Shown: positions 10,800-22,924, counted from the stretch's first letter. The stretch: DNA of 64,000 nucleotides from Congeria kusceri (GCA_027627225.1 CM051033.1:51077516-51141515), one strand, 5' to 3'. Notes: generated by a model not told the origin, from the sequence alone. Numbers and translations are program-made.

Positions 10800-12122
10800 C
10801 ACGCTAATTAGTTTTCGTTTGCCAAAAATTAGGTCAATGTGTCATACTTGAAGCGGATCAAAATAAACCGGTAAATTTGAAAGGTATAAGTGTAAGTTTT
10901 TCTCTTTCTGTGTAAATGTAGCATAATACTACTTTTAATGACTGCATGACTAAGATTGTAAATCGTTTTATGTACATAATAATTTAGTCATGTTTCAACA
11001 ATGAAACTTGAATTAAAGTTGTTTTAGGAAATGTGGTGTCATATACATCTGCATATATACTTTTCGTACCGGTACACTAATTAGGCTGTACCTGTATTTT
11101 AAGGAATAACAGCATGTAATAACTTCATTCACAGTCTTGGAAATTAGGTTTTATTTATGGTTGTACAACCACTTTCTTTGAAACTAGTTCTAGTTGTGCG
11201 AAGAAACATTTGCCATTGGCTTTGGTTGTCTGAACATTAAATATGTGCTGTGGTTTCTTTTGTTTTTACATGAATCTTGTTTATATTTCTCACTAATGAT
11301 AAAGTAATGTTTTTTTAAATTATAAACACAATTTATTCATGGAAACGTACAATTTTAAGTGTTTACTACCGGTGTTAAAGTATATCTTGCACAATAGATT
11401 GAAAGTATGTTTTTCACTGTAGATAAAAATAAACACATTATTCATTATTCCAATTATTGGTTGTCCATCGGACAACTACAGGACTTTAATTAATGGAAGT
11501 TTGGGAGTAATATACTCCTAGTTTTTGCCACAGGACTTCCAAAATTGCATTATGGAAGTATCAAAAAGTCAAAAAGAATGCTCAAAACCTCCAATATCCA
11601 ACACTTGGAAGTGAGGACTAACAACATTTTCATCTATGTGCAAGCCCTGATTATAATTAAAAGTTTACAATAGGTCTGATAAACAACAACATGAAGTGAA
11701 AAACGTGATTGAAGTACAATAATAGCTATACTAAGAGCAGTGATATCTGCTGTAAAAATTGTAATGTACATATTTATGTCACGCAAAATTGTAAAAACTT
11801 CAAAATATTATGAGCAAAACTTCCAAAATCAAAGGCTAGGAAGTTCAAACTTCCAGATTTCAAAAGTTTATGAAAGCCCTGTACTAGTTACTGTTTTTCT
11901 CACCCTGTACAGACTCCAGTATCGTAACAAAAGGGGCATATTTGCCGTGAAACAACATAATACATTATTATACCAGAAACTTTGTTATATGCAATATTGT
12001 TGCAAGCGATGTTGTATCAATTAAAAGATATAGGGATCCGGCCATGCCTTTGACTCAGCATCGTTATATATCCAATATATCGCTATAAGCCATATCGTTA
12101 CAAGAGCGGTTTTCTGTATGGG
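10800..12122. other. Gene-free stretch with diffuse repeats
   Basis: No coding exon is supported. Between about 11460 and 11890 there are several scattered copies of GGAAGT/ACTTCC, and GCAAGCCCTG / GAAAGCCCTG recurs, suggesting an old degenerate dispersed repeat. Open frames at 11740-12024 (+) and 12021-12308 (-) have no recognisable features. Confidence 0.45.
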
Positions 12123-12669
12123 TATACACCCATAGGCACTTCCAACTAGACCTTTTTTGATTGCGGTTTTCTCAAAGATGACAAATCGCATCGGTTTGAA
12201 ATTTTGCACAGCTCCATCATACACAATTTCCAATGCAGGTATGATAAAAATAGTGGGGGGTGCAGTATACAGGACGGGTGCACGTAATTGGTATGTAAGA
12301 GGCCTCATTCCACCTACTTAGGTATCTTATTATAAGATAAATGTTCTATTTATTTACATTGGATTTTATTAAATAATTATTTTAACAATTTTAAATCAAA
12401 ATAAAATAAAAAATTAAATTATTTGTTAATTTCTAACAGTGAAATTTGCTTTATTTCGTGTTCGCAATTTGCGAATTTTTGTTTTGATATTATGTTTTAT
12501 TTTTGTGAAGTTTTGCATTAAAACAAAATTTTAGATAAAGGAAATTAAATACAACCAAGTCGTATATATATTTTTGTGTTCTTGAAAAGTTTGGAGAAAT
12601 TCGGGCTAAAAATACAAAAGTTATAGCTGATTAAGCGAAGGTCTAGTTAGAAGTGCCTATGGGTGTATA
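12123..12669. mobile_element. Short inverted-repeat element (MITE-like), TA-flanked
   Basis: A 32-bp terminal inverted repeat bounds 547 bp. The left end is TATACACCCATAGGCACTTC and onward to ACCTT at 12154; the right end is its reverse complement at 12638-12669, with one mismatch. The outermost bases are TATA on both sides, compatible with a TA target duplication as in Tc1/mariner-type elements. The interior is AT-rich and non-coding, so it would need a transposase in trans. Confidence 0.7.
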
Positions 12670-13193
12670 TGTAGAATGATTTCAGTTATATTCAAAGGAA
12701 ACATTTAAAAATTTTACATGCAAACTTCAATGTTGTAAAGCAGCATATCGATGGTATTTCTCATAAATCAATATATAGCAATGCTTCAATATTAATAATG
12801 ATTCTCTGTAAATCAACTATATTTTTGCAAATTTTATTGTCAACATACCATAAATAACGCCCCTTTCAACATATGAATATGGACAGTCACAGTGCTGCAA
12901 ACTTGAAATAGGGCATTGCATTTTGACCTCTTCAGTCAAATGTTTTGACTTCAGTCAAATGACATGTTTTCTCCAGGAAAACCACATACCATAGTTGACT
13001 ATAAGACGGCTTCCTGACTTTTACATCAATTTGGTACGTGTGCACCCATCCCCTTCAAAACAGGCACTGAGTTTAATTTTCAATTATTGTCTATTATTGT
13101 GCGGTCGGTGTTTCCAAAATATTACAGTATGAAGTTTGTTTGTCAAATTACAAGGATGGTAGAACAGTGGTGAAAATTAGCACAAGCCTGTAA

Positions 13194-13330
13194 GCCTTGC
13201 AGTAGTCAATTTTGAATCAGGCTTGCCCAGATTCTTAGTTTTATAAAGGCGGTCTTGTAGCGTTTTCTTGCTTCCAAGTTATAATAAGAATGCATGCTTT
13301 TTTGGCCAAACTGGTAATTTCAATGACTGG
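13194..13330. repeat. Dispersed repeat, shared with 26890-27020
   Basis: The run from AGCCTTGCAGTAGTC through GGCTTGCCC, TTTTATAAAGGCGG and ATTTCAATGACTGG matches, with many substitutions, 26890-27020 (GGGCTTG, TTTTATATAGGCGG, ATTTCGATGACTG) in the same order and orientation. It appears to be an old interspersed repeat. Confidence 0.55.
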
Positions 13331-13715
13331 TCAGTGTTTTTTAGGGCCAATTTGGGGCCGAAATTTGGCCCCATTCCCCTGCTTAAAAAGTATATATTTT
13401 TCCCCTATATTTACCTAAAAATTCCCCTCAGAATATAAGCTTTATTTAAAAAAAAAAGATCAATATCGGACAAAAATTTACTAAGATAGAGGAATTTTCT
13501 TAAACAATCCCAGCATTTTTTCATCAAATCAAGTTAGTGTATAATCTTAGTTATCATTTGTAGTAAAACAATTCATTTATATTTTATAACAATAGTAGAA
13601 TATAAACATGTAATAATGCTTTTAAAAAAACAATTCCCCTTTCGTCATAAAATTCCCCATCTCTGAAGGGCCCCGCCACCTGTGAAAGGTGAAAAAAACA
13701 CACTGCTCTTATTGA
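13330..13715. repeat. Dispersed repeat, shared with 32369-32650
   Basis: Beginning TTAGGGCCAATTTGGGGCCG, this segment contains CCCCTCAGAATATAAGCTTT, ACAATCCCAGCA, GTAGAATATAAACATG and GAAGGGCCCCGCCA, all of which recur in the same order at 32369-32650. No long coding frame lies in either copy. Confidence 0.75.
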
Positions 13716-14724
13716 ATTCAGTGTGTGTATTTTGTAGTTTATAAGATCCTTCCACACCAAAACTGAATTGACTATTATTTTGTGAACATTGAATGTGATA
13801 ACCAAGGTGGACAATGCCCTTCAGAGCTGGGTTGTAATTTGTGGCTGAGTAGTCTCCCTTGAAAATTGATGAAATTGTACTCCTTTTGTTGATACCGGGG
13901 TCTGATTCCTCATCCTTTCAGTTGATTTCCATGTTTTGCATTCTAGATTTTGAAGACTTGAGATAAATAGTGCTTAAATTTGCTGGTTTTGTATTAAAAA
14001 TGCTCAATGAGTTTTGGTGAACCCTTGAGGGGTGGGGGTAGTTTCAGAAATCACATCTCTAAGATGTGAACAAAGCAGGATAAGTTTCACAGATACATTC
14101 ACAATGGCAAAACATGTTACTGATATTACGTGTTTGTAAAAATATTTTGAAAATAATGTAGGACCTTATATGTTCACACAACTGTATATCAAAAGTATAT
14201 ACCGGTATAAACACACTGCACTTTATATGGAAATGTCCAAACAGTGGAGGAAACATGGCAGCAGTTGTCATATATTAAAAAAAAGCATGTTCTGGTTGCA
14301 AGGATCCACAGGTGTTTTGTAAATTAGTATTGCTTAGAATGATGATTGTGTTTGTGATTGTGTGTAAATACTAATGAAGTCATTGACATAAGCTTTTTAT
14401 ACATTAGTAGCCCAAATACCGTACTTTTTTTTTGAAACTGCTAAAAGCCCCTGTATGATAATCTTGGGAAGTCCAGCCAAAAATTTACCAGTGCAGCACT
14501 TGCAGGCTTGTGCTTATTTCAACAACTGCTAAAACTGTTTGAATCATCTGTGTTTATGACCGTGTGCGTGACTATATCCTTGAAACTTTTTGAACAACCC
14601 TCTGTCTAGTAATGACTTGCTGATTGAGACCTTATTGACCTGCCCTCTTACATCAAATACACAACAACAACAACAACAAACAGCTGCAGCTGAGCTACAT
14701 ATACAGATAACTGAAGTGACTTAA

Positions 14725-16323
14725 GTACGGAATCCGGTTAGTGCCAAATGAAATAACGTGCCTCTTACGGCAAGGGCAAGACACGAGAATTGCGCGAAAC
14801 ACGAAGCGAGGCACAATATTGTAACACGAAATCTCGCATTGGCGCAGTATCCCATACCACGATATCTCACGGCAAAATATCGTGTCTCGCTTCCTGTTTC
14901 TCGCAATTCTCGTGTCTCGCTGTTAAATATCGTCTCTCGCGCAGTTCTCGTGCCTCGAGTTTAGAGGTCGAGGCACGAGATGCGAAGCCAGACACGAAGC
15001 GATACACGATATTCATTCGGGACACGAAGCGAGGCATGATATTATGTCGTTCAAATATCGTCCAAATCTCGAGTATCGTGGTAGATTTTCAAAACACGAA
15101 GCGAGACACGAGAATGGGGCTACACCCGAAGCGAGGCACGATATTGTTCCATTCAAATATCGTCCGAAGATTGAGTCTCGTCTGAATATAGTGTCTCGCT
15201 TTGCATCTCGTGTCTCGACCTTTGATCAAGAGAATTGCGCGAGACATGAAAGCGAGGCTATATTTTACTGCGAGACACGATACTCGATAACCGTGCGATA
15301 TTTGAACGATACAATATCGTGCCTTGCTTCGTTTCTTGCGCAATTCTCTCTTGCTTCGTGTTTCGTGCATCGTGGTTTGAAATCTACCGCAAGACATGAG
15401 CATCGGGCGATATTTCAACGATATAGTATCGTGCCTCGCTTTGTGTCTCGCCTGAATATCGTGTATCGCTTCCTGTCTCGCTTCGCATCTCGTGTCTCGA
15501 CCTTCGAACGCGAGGCAAGACAGTTGCGCGAGACATGAAAGCGAGATACGATATTTACCACGAGACACGATACTCGATAATCGTGCGATATTTGAATGAT
15601 ACAATATCGTCATCTCGCTTCGTTTCTTGCGCAATTCTCGCATCTCGCGTCGTGTTTCGTGCATCGTGGTTTGAAATCTACCGTGAGACACGAGAATCGG
15701 GCGATATTTGAACGATATAGTATCGTGCCTCGCTTCGTGTCTCGTCTGAATATCGTGTATCGCTTCCTGTCTCGCTTCCCATCTTTTGTCTTGACCTTTG
15801 AGCGCGAGGCAAGAGAATTGCGCTTGACATGAAAGCGAGGCACGATATTTTACTGCGAGACCCGAAGTGAGACACGATACTCGATAATAATGCGATATTT
15901 GAATGATACAATATCGTGCCTCGCTTCGTTTCTCGCGCAATTCTCGCATCTCGCTTCGTGCATCGTGGTTTGAAATCTACCGCGAGACACGAGAATTGGG
16001 CGATATTTGAACAATATAGTATCGTGCCTCGCTTTGTGTCTCGTCTGAATATCGTGTATCGCTTCATGTCTCGCTTCGCATCTCGTGACTCGACCTTTGA
16101 ACGCGAGGCACGAGAATTGCGCGAGACACCAAGCGAGATATTTTACCGCGAGATTTAGTGGTATGGGATACTGCGACAGTGCGATATATCGTTTTACAAT
16201 ATCGTGCCTCGCTTCATGTCTTGCGGGAATATTGTGTCTCGCTTCGTGTTTCGCGCAAATCTCGTGCGTCGCGTTCAAGGGTCGAGACACGATATTTCAT
16301 ATGGCACTAACCAGAATCCGTAC
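14725..16323. mobile_element. 1.6-kb foldback-like element of CGAGACACGAAGCGAG repeats, TTAA-flanked
   Basis: The ends are a long imperfect inverted repeat of roughly 170-200 bp, starting GTACGGAATCCGGTTAGTGCC on the left and ending GGCACTAACCAGAATCCGTAC on the right. TTAA lies immediately outside both ends (14721-14724, 16324-16327), as expected for piggyBac or Kolobok-type insertion. The interior holds about three direct units of 293-299 bp, marked by GCATCGTGGTTTGAAATCTA at 15367, 15660 and 15959, plus an inverted partial copy near 15075. Everything is made of short variants of TATCGTGTCTCGCTTCGTG and its complement, giving far higher CpG content than the surroundings. Long open frames on both strands are by-products of this repetition. 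No transposase is present, so it is non-autonomous. Confidence 0.8.
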
Positions 16324-16792
16324 TTAAGTATTATATATCCCTTAACACTAATTGACCAATGCTCTGTTAAAACTGTTTGGAACAACCCTCTGTCTTGTAA
16401 TGACCCACTACTTTCAGACCTTATTGAAGTGCCGTCTTACATCCAGTACACAACAACAACAACAGCTGGACTGCATGTATAGATGACTGTATGTGTGAGT
16501 TAGCTTCTAATTTCTATATATGATAAACCTTCGAAACGTTTTTAATAACCCTCTGTCTTCTAATGGCCTGCTACTTTCAGACCTTTTTGACCAGCCCTAT
16601 CTAATCCCAAATACACAACAACAACAGCAGAGCTGCATGCATAGATATGACTATAATTATGTGTCAATTAGCTACTATATAATAAGTATATATCCCAAAA
16701 AGCTTTTAGAGCAACTCTCTGTCTTGTATTGGCCTGACTACATCCAGACCTTATTGACCTGCCCTCTCACATCCAATTGACAATAACAGCTG

Positions 16793-17273
16793 TATGGCGT
16801 ACCCTTTGGGTCAAAAGTACATACCGGTATACGACTGCTAGCTAAATATAGATGTAACTGTTATTAAAAAATATGTAACCGCAGTTACAATTTTATGACT
16901 GCAGTTATAAATTTGTAACGGCAGTCACATTTACAAATATAACTGCAGTATTAATTTATACCAACAGTCATAAAATATGGCAATCGTCATAAAATAATAA
17001 CCGCGGTTACTTTATTCAGACCAAGTGCTAACCCTGAGCTTCAAGTTTGTTTGGCGATTTAAATCACGTTTTATATAATGCCATTTTGTCTAAATTGCAT
17101 TTATTTACTTAAATATGAATTTTTGAATTATAAAAAACAATTTAAATATAAATATTGTATCAATAAATGAATCAGAAAAAATGTGTAACTGCAGTTATAA
17201 TTTTATGACAACAGTTACATCTATATTTAGCTGCTGTGCATATATGTACTTTTGACCCAAAGGGTGCGCCATA
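16793..17273. mobile_element. 481-bp inverted-repeat element, CAGCTG-flanked
   Basis: The ends are TATGGCGTACCCTTTGGGTC, continuing to AGTACATA, and its reverse complement at the right, with one mismatch in 31 bp. A second matching block (GCTAAATATAGATGTAACTG) lies further in on both sides. CAGCTG directly flanks both ends (16787-16792, 17274-17279). Intact neighbouring array units contain one CAGCTG at that place, so the 6-bp sequence is probably the target duplication. The interior repeats CAGTTACA / CAGTCATAA motifs and is non-coding. Confidence 0.78.
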
Positions 17274-17420
17274 CAGCTGAGCAGCATGTATAGATGACTG
17301 TTGTGTGAGTTAGCTAATATATATATCCCTTATAACCTTTTGAACAGCCCTCTGTCTCGTAATGGCCCGCTACTTTCAGGCCTTATTGACTGTATGTGTG
17401 AGTTAGCTACTATTTTCCCC

Positions 17421-18000
17421 CATCACATCCTCGGCAGATCAATAAGCAGAATGTAAGTGGCAGGCATGCATTCCCTAAACTGACATGCTGCTGTTAGAAT
17501 GTGTGGACTAGAGAGAAAATTAATACCCAGTATGTGTGTGTGACTGTTCAAGGAATTATGTATGATATGTATGATATGCGATCATATAAGGTACTTCATG
17601 TGTTTATTGTGGATTTTAATGTGTTCTCATGTATTCTCGACAATTGTGACAGTTAGGGTTTAAAGAAAAGTATGTAAGTAAGTTCGTAACATAATACAGG
17701 TCTAAAAGAAGTTGGGTTTAAAGAAAAGTATGTACGTAAGTTAGTAACATAATACAGTTTATTTGTTATCATGTCAATTATGTCTTAATGCACAGCAGAG
17801 AGCTTGTTCGTTACTTTATTTAAAATGTATAATATATAATTGAAGTCATTATGTGTTAGGAAATGTCATATGATAATTTTTTCTTGATTTTTATATCAAA
17901 CTATTGATGAGAAACTCATGAAATGTATAATGCACTAAGCTAAATTTATTATTTTTTATTAATGTACCATTGAGAGTTTTGGGGAATGCTGCAAATTCTA
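17421..18000. other. Gene-free stretch
   Basis: There is no exon or RNA gene. A roughly 33-base segment (GGGTTTAAAGAAAAGTATGT, then AAGTTAGTAACATAATACAG) occurs twice, at about 17657 and 17712, a local duplication. Confidence 0.4.
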
Positions 18001-18330
18001 GCTCTGTATATATTATTAAGAAATAATTTTCAATTTTATCGTTGTTTATTGGCCAATTAACAATGATTTGAGTTCTGATGCGTAGGTTTAATAGGCACAC
18101 ATCAGAACAACAGTTTTTTATTGGCCGATAAATAACGATAAGTGCAAAAATTATTTAAATTCTAACATGATTTGACAAATATTTTACAATTGTAATGAGA
18201 ACTATATTTTACTTTGCTCTACTCAGAATTGGGACTACTTTTTGCGTTGTTTACTGGGTAGTTTAACAACGATAATTGTGTTCTGTGTCTTTAGAAAAAA
18301 TAGCGAGTATCATGTTAGAATAATATTTTG
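18000..18330. repeat. Dispersed repeat family, copy 1 of 3
   Basis: The copy runs through TTATCGTTGTTTATTGG, AGTTCTGATGCGTAGG, CACACATCAGAACA, TTCTAACATGATTTGACA, GTTGTTTACTGGGTAG and TTTAACAACGATAATTGTG. The same blocks in the same order occur at 33540-33800 and 45435-45770. GTTGTTTATcggccAATAAACAAC-type pairing gives a hairpin near the left end. Confidence 0.7.
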
Positions 18331-20928
18331 TGAAGTACAAAATTTTAATTTGTATGTGAAACCATTTTCTATATAACATAAAAAAATTCACAAAACAGGC
18401 AATTTATTTACATACAAAACTGTCATCACAACTGAAAACAGTGAATGCCAAAACAGGTATAAATGTATGGTTATTAAATAAAATGAGATCCCCCAACAAT
18501 AATTGTATTAAATGTAGGAACATGATGTGATTCAATGTCACCCTACTGTACAAATTCAACATCAGTTTTCCTGGAGACCAATAAAGTTCAGGATGCTGCA
18601 TTTTCATCTCTGTGACTCACTTTGTTCAATATTGGAGAATTCTGGATGTTTTTCAATTAAACAACTAATTGTTACATCTCTATATAAAAATTCTGTCAGT
18701 TTTTTTTTCTGAGGTTGGAGATGGGACCCAGGCCCAAGGTTTTGGGGAAAATTAGCAAATCAATACCTTTGGCAAAGGGGGAAAAAAATTCTGGTGTAAA
18801 CTTTGTGGGAAAAGAACATGTAATGGCAAGAGATGACCTCTGGCTGTATAGCACATGGAGTTGTGACAGGATTTCAGTTGAAATGAAAAAGCTACCAGCA
18901 TACATGTACATACACATTTGTATTTTTTAGTGAAGAAAACAATATTATATCATGTCATTTTAAGGCCTTTAGTTACTAACACATTTTTATTACTTATTGC
19001 AATCATCAGTCATGGCTTTAGTTGAAACCAGTTATAGGAAAGTTAATTATTTTATTTTGCTCAATATTGTAACTGATCTACATCAATTCTTTACTGAGGC
19101 ATCTCCGTTAAATATATTTTAAAGTGTGCACATATGAGACAATAAATTATTCACACAGATGAAACTGATGGGTGTATTTGCTATTCAAATGAAGGCTGGC
19201 AGTCAGAGGTGGACATCCAGTGTAATTAAACTGTAAGACAATACTGGGAAAATGTGGCTAAAAGTGGTTAACGATGAATACATGTACGTTGATGGTAAAA
19301 ATTGTTGATTTTTGGTGTTTTGAAGTCACTTTTTCACAAATTATACACTCTGTGATCTCATACAATGCTGTTAACAAAATAAAGAAGAAACTCGTTCATT
19401 CAAGTTCAACTGAATGGGATTTTGAAATGTTTTTAATTTGTCTGACGTAGAAGGTGTTGGAAGTGTCCTCAAACTCCTCGCAGCGGTTACCTCCCCTATC
19501 GGTTAACGGTAACCACTGCCATCTCAAGTAAAATCCTTCCAGATCTGGAAGGATTACGTGTTTGTAACTTTTACTTATTTAATGCAACTCAGTGCAATTT
19601 TCTACATAATTGGACTTATTCTACATATCGTTTGCAGTCAATAATGAAAACAGAAAAAGAAAATAACTAATTAAAACCATAAATAATATCTAGAAGATTT
19701 AAATCGATTATCATCACATGTTTTGTTATGCCGGCAGGGATTTGATTAGAGTTATGCTCGGAACCAGTCAAATCTCTGCGCGGAGGTTTAAGTGTCCTAT
19801 CCTATAAAGGGTTTAAGGGTACGTTTCATCTTGACTATTGTCATAATTTGTTTCATTATCTGTTGTAATCCAACCCCTGCGAAAAGTAGTTATTCATGAA
19901 CTGTTAATGAACCATTCTTGAACCAATATTCATTTATAGTTCCATGAACAAGTCAGGAACTAATTTTTGAACTGAAAGTATTTATACATAATATCTTGTT
20001 TCAAAGTTCATGAACTGGTTTTGGAGACTGTTATTGAACTGTTCTGGAATAGTTTAAGAGCAGTTCAAATGCAACAGTTGTAACTTCTATTATATATGTC
20101 ATAATGTGCATTGTGTTAATGATATTTGTCAAATACTCATTGCACTGTCTGTCTGTCTGTAGGGCCATCATAAACTCTTGTAGTACTGCAAATATCAATC
20201 TCATTAAAATCAAATCCTAACATTGTTAGGATCTGAAGACATCGTATATCAGCCCTGCTGCGCCCAATGAAATTGCTTTTTGCACAGCAATGTTTGGCCA
20301 CGGTTTTTGAAAAGTGATGCATTTCCAAATGATCTTCGGGAATAAATAATTAACACAGTTAATTTTCATGCGGGTAACAATGTTTATTGTACCTTAGGCG
20401 AGTAGACATCCAAAGTTCACCTTAATTTCGTGGTTTATACATGTAAATGAAGTTATACCACAACATTTTGAAGGCAACAGTTTGATTGGCTCCTAAAAAG
20501 GTCATCTGAACGTGACCCCTAATGCCAAGTCATCAGATCCAGTCAGCGGATAATATAGTAGTGTCAGACTGGAGATGATTTTAATGAGATTTTGCAAATA
20601 GTGGGCTACAAACAGGTGAATTTGTGAAATGTAGTAAAACCTTAAACCTAATTTAGATAAAACCGTAACTTTATACTGAACAGCCTTGTAGTAAAATGTC
20701 ATTGGCACCAGTCTGTGAAATTGTTTTTAAATGAACATGAATTGATCTTGCACCTAATTGGTGTGATCTGGTCATAGTTGATTTTCCGGGTCATAAAATT
20801 TTTTTCTGCATGGAGGCCATTGAGATAAGCTGCAACAAATGGCCACAAAGTGAGTGTGGTTGATTGTAACCTACCATGTGATCTTGCACCATCTTCCCTT
20901 GAACACTTCCCCCACACCATGCTTGTAA
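18331..20928. other. Gene-free stretch with a perfect palindrome
   Basis: I find no coding exon. A perfect 24-bp palindrome lies at 19532-19555. Around 19860-20060 the motif CATGAAC/GTTCATGAAC recurs several times in short direct and inverted forms. The remainder is AT-rich single-copy-looking sequence. Confidence 0.4.
19532..19555. repeat. Perfect 24-bp palindrome centred on AGATCT
   Basis: AATCCTTCC, AGATCT and GGAAGGATT form a palindrome with no mismatch and no loop. About 30 bases to the left is a second short palindromic stretch, GGTTAACGGTAACC. Together they may mark the end of an old mobile element, but no partner end was found. Confidence 0.7.
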
Positions 20929-21165
20929 GAAGGCGTGTCGCGGTAAATTAGGGCTAAATGCATGCGCCTTAAGTGTCCTCCTAGAAGGCGTGTCGCGGTA
21001 AATTAGGGCTAAATGCATGCGCCTTAAGTGTCCTCCTAGAAGGCGTGTCGCGGTAAATTAGGGCTAAATGCATGCGCCTTAAGTGTCCTCCTAGAAGGCG
21101 TGTCTAGATTAGCCTGTGCAGCCCGCAAAGGCTGAGGCCATTCTGTATTTATATTTTGTTAAGCG
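20929..21165 (+). repeat. Tandem triplication of a palindromic-MITE end
   Basis: A 55-bp unit starting GAAGGCGTGTCGCGGTAAAT occurs three times without visible change (20929, 20984, 21039). A broken fourth start at 21094 then runs into AGATTAGCCTGTGCAGCCCG. The unit is the left end of the palindromic element family seen at 35932 (GAGGCGTGTCG, TTAATGCATGTGCG, AAGTGTC), so one end of a decayed copy has been amplified head to tail. Confidence 0.8.
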
Positions 21166-22260
21166 TCAACCTCATTTTGCTAAATGCTAAATAAACAAAA
21201 TTCACAAAAACATAAACTCGTTTCGAGGACACAAATCATTTGTTTTACTTTGATAACAGAAAATGGATCATGTTTGATGTTCGTATAACAGAAGCAGCAT
21301 ATGATAATGAAACACATAAAAAACTACTGACTAGGTTTAACTCTATCAATGATAGAGTATAGAAATCTAATACAAACATTACAAAAGTTTTCAAAGTGTT
21401 TACATAACCATACTATCACAAATTGATGTATTTAATACAAAATTTTGTATGCAAGTATTCAATTGTCAACCTATGGCACTTTTCAGTTTTATAATAAATT
21501 ACAGAGGAACTTTCTGAGATCCAAGAGTCATTTTTTAGCCATTGCTGTAAAGACAAAATTTAAGTTCTAAATAACTGTTGAACGAAGCTCTGTTGGAAAT
21601 AAAACAATCCATAATACCTGTCACAAAAAGACGCATCCATCTTGGACAGAATCAGTGCTAGAGTTCCACTATTTCACATTTGGTATATGCACTTTCCTTA
21701 TTAAACTAAGGCGTGTGCCATGGTGACCATGCTTCGTTGAATGGTGCTTTTAAATAAACATGCAGTGATGACTTTTATCCCCTTCACGGAGCCTTACGCC
21801 AGTTATTTCGCTCGGCATGGGGACTGCTCATCAACAGCAAACATATAAATTGCTTTAACTGCTACCATTTGTCTCTTAAAATTGTACATAAAATACCCGA
21901 AAGAAGACAAGGCAACATCGTTATGGTACCAAAAGTAAACATTTATGATCAGAGTGACAAGACGCTCATTCTTAAGCGCTTTTTAATAGGTATCAAGCGC
22001 CGGACCGACATAGGTATCCATATATTATGCACAAACACTCTTGTCGGCATCGTTTTGTGTAAATGTCGTAGTCGTTTTTCATGAAAATATCGGAAATCGA
22101 CGATTGTATCTACACTGTTTTTATTTTATCAGAATGTTTGTTTTTTCGGCTGATGAACCTCAAAACCTAAGCACACGCAGACGCTTAAAAAATAAAATAA
22201 AACAGAATGGCCTAATCCTAGACGACACTTTTGGCTTTAATGGTATTCAAGGGAGTCTCT
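21166..22260. other. Gene-free stretch
   Basis: Short open frames at 21869-22084 and 22041-22265 (+) overlap in different frames and show no recognisable domain or splice context. I see no gene. Confidence 0.4.
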
Positions 22261-22389
22261 TCTAAACATAAATCCACTGTAGACTGACAGTGTCGTCCGA
22301 GATTAGCCTGTGCGAATTGCACAGGCTGATCCGGGACGATATTTTACGCACATGCATTAAGCTAGATTTTTTAATGACACACCTCAAAT
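22261..22389 (-). mobile_element. Palindromic MITE, half copy
   Basis: The segment matches the second half of the family in reversed orientation: TCTAAACATAAATCCACTGTAG, GATTAGCCTGTGCG, GCACAGGCTGATCCGGGACG, TTACGCACATGCATTAAG and the end CACACCTCAAAT. The other half is absent. Confidence 0.85.
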
Positions 22390-22924
22390 AATCCTTTTCA
22401 ACGACGACCATTACATTACACTGTACATTCTACTTCTGTTGGCCACATGATGCATACTTGTGCATATTTTGGTTTGGATGTTTGGAAGTCTTTCAGTAAG
22501 AATTGGAAAGCGCATTACACCACCCAACATGTGCCTGCAGTATTCAAAATGTTCAAAGTTCAAGAGAAAAAGTGCAATAGACTGAATAGTGATATTACAT
22601 ACCCAAGGTCATTGGCAAAGAAAACTAATTAAAACTAGTGGCATAATAGTAACCCATAACAAGTTAATCTGGGAGGAATAAATAGTTAAACATAGGGATT
22701 TACTCTCTGCATAATAATGATCATAACCACAACAGACCACCACCTTTGTTATCAACAGACTGCATATCTGATTTCTACCTCCATACACTCTACCCCAATT
22801 TGTCTCCTCTCCCTTCTGAAGTTGCCCTTTGCGATGCCTACCATCTGATAACCCTGGTAATGAGGTCTGACTGATTTACTAAGAAATGCCTGGGAATTGT
22901 AGTAAAACACATGTGCCAGGAATG
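22390..22924. other. Gene-free stretch
   Basis: Nothing recognisable is present. An open frame at 22447-22632 has no features supporting a gene. Confidence 0.4.

Larger units (their letters stand above)
12670..14560. other. Gene-free, contains two dispersed-repeat copies
   Basis: No gene is supported. Two dispersed repeats lie here (13194-13330 and 13330-13715), described separately. A short motif, AGCACAAGCCTG, at about 13172 recurs inverted at about 14505. The rest is unremarkable AT-rich sequence. Confidence 0.45.
14580..17420 (+). repeat. Roughly 145-bp tandem repeat array, interrupted by two transposons
   Basis: Units share ACCCTCTGTCTTGTAATG, GCCTGCTACTTTCAGACC, TTATTGACCTGCCCTC, CACAACAACAACAGCTG and a tail TAGATGACTGTATGTGTGAG. 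Copies begin near 14590, 16380, 16535, 16700 and 17340. The first and second copies are separated by the 14725-16323 element, and the fourth is cut by the 16793-17273 element. The array is not coding. The neighbouring uninterrupted units show what each insertion site looked like before insertion. Confidence 0.8.

Noticed and set aside
13156..14525. Long inverted-repeat transposon bounded by AGCACAAGCCTG
   Set aside because: Only about 12-18 bases match, the sequences beyond diverge, and the same phrase is part of another dispersed repeat.
15044..16290. Overlapping open frames of up to 286 codons on both strands
   Set aside because: They follow the CGAGACACGAAG repeat phrase of the foldback-like element in every frame, with no domain or codon signature.
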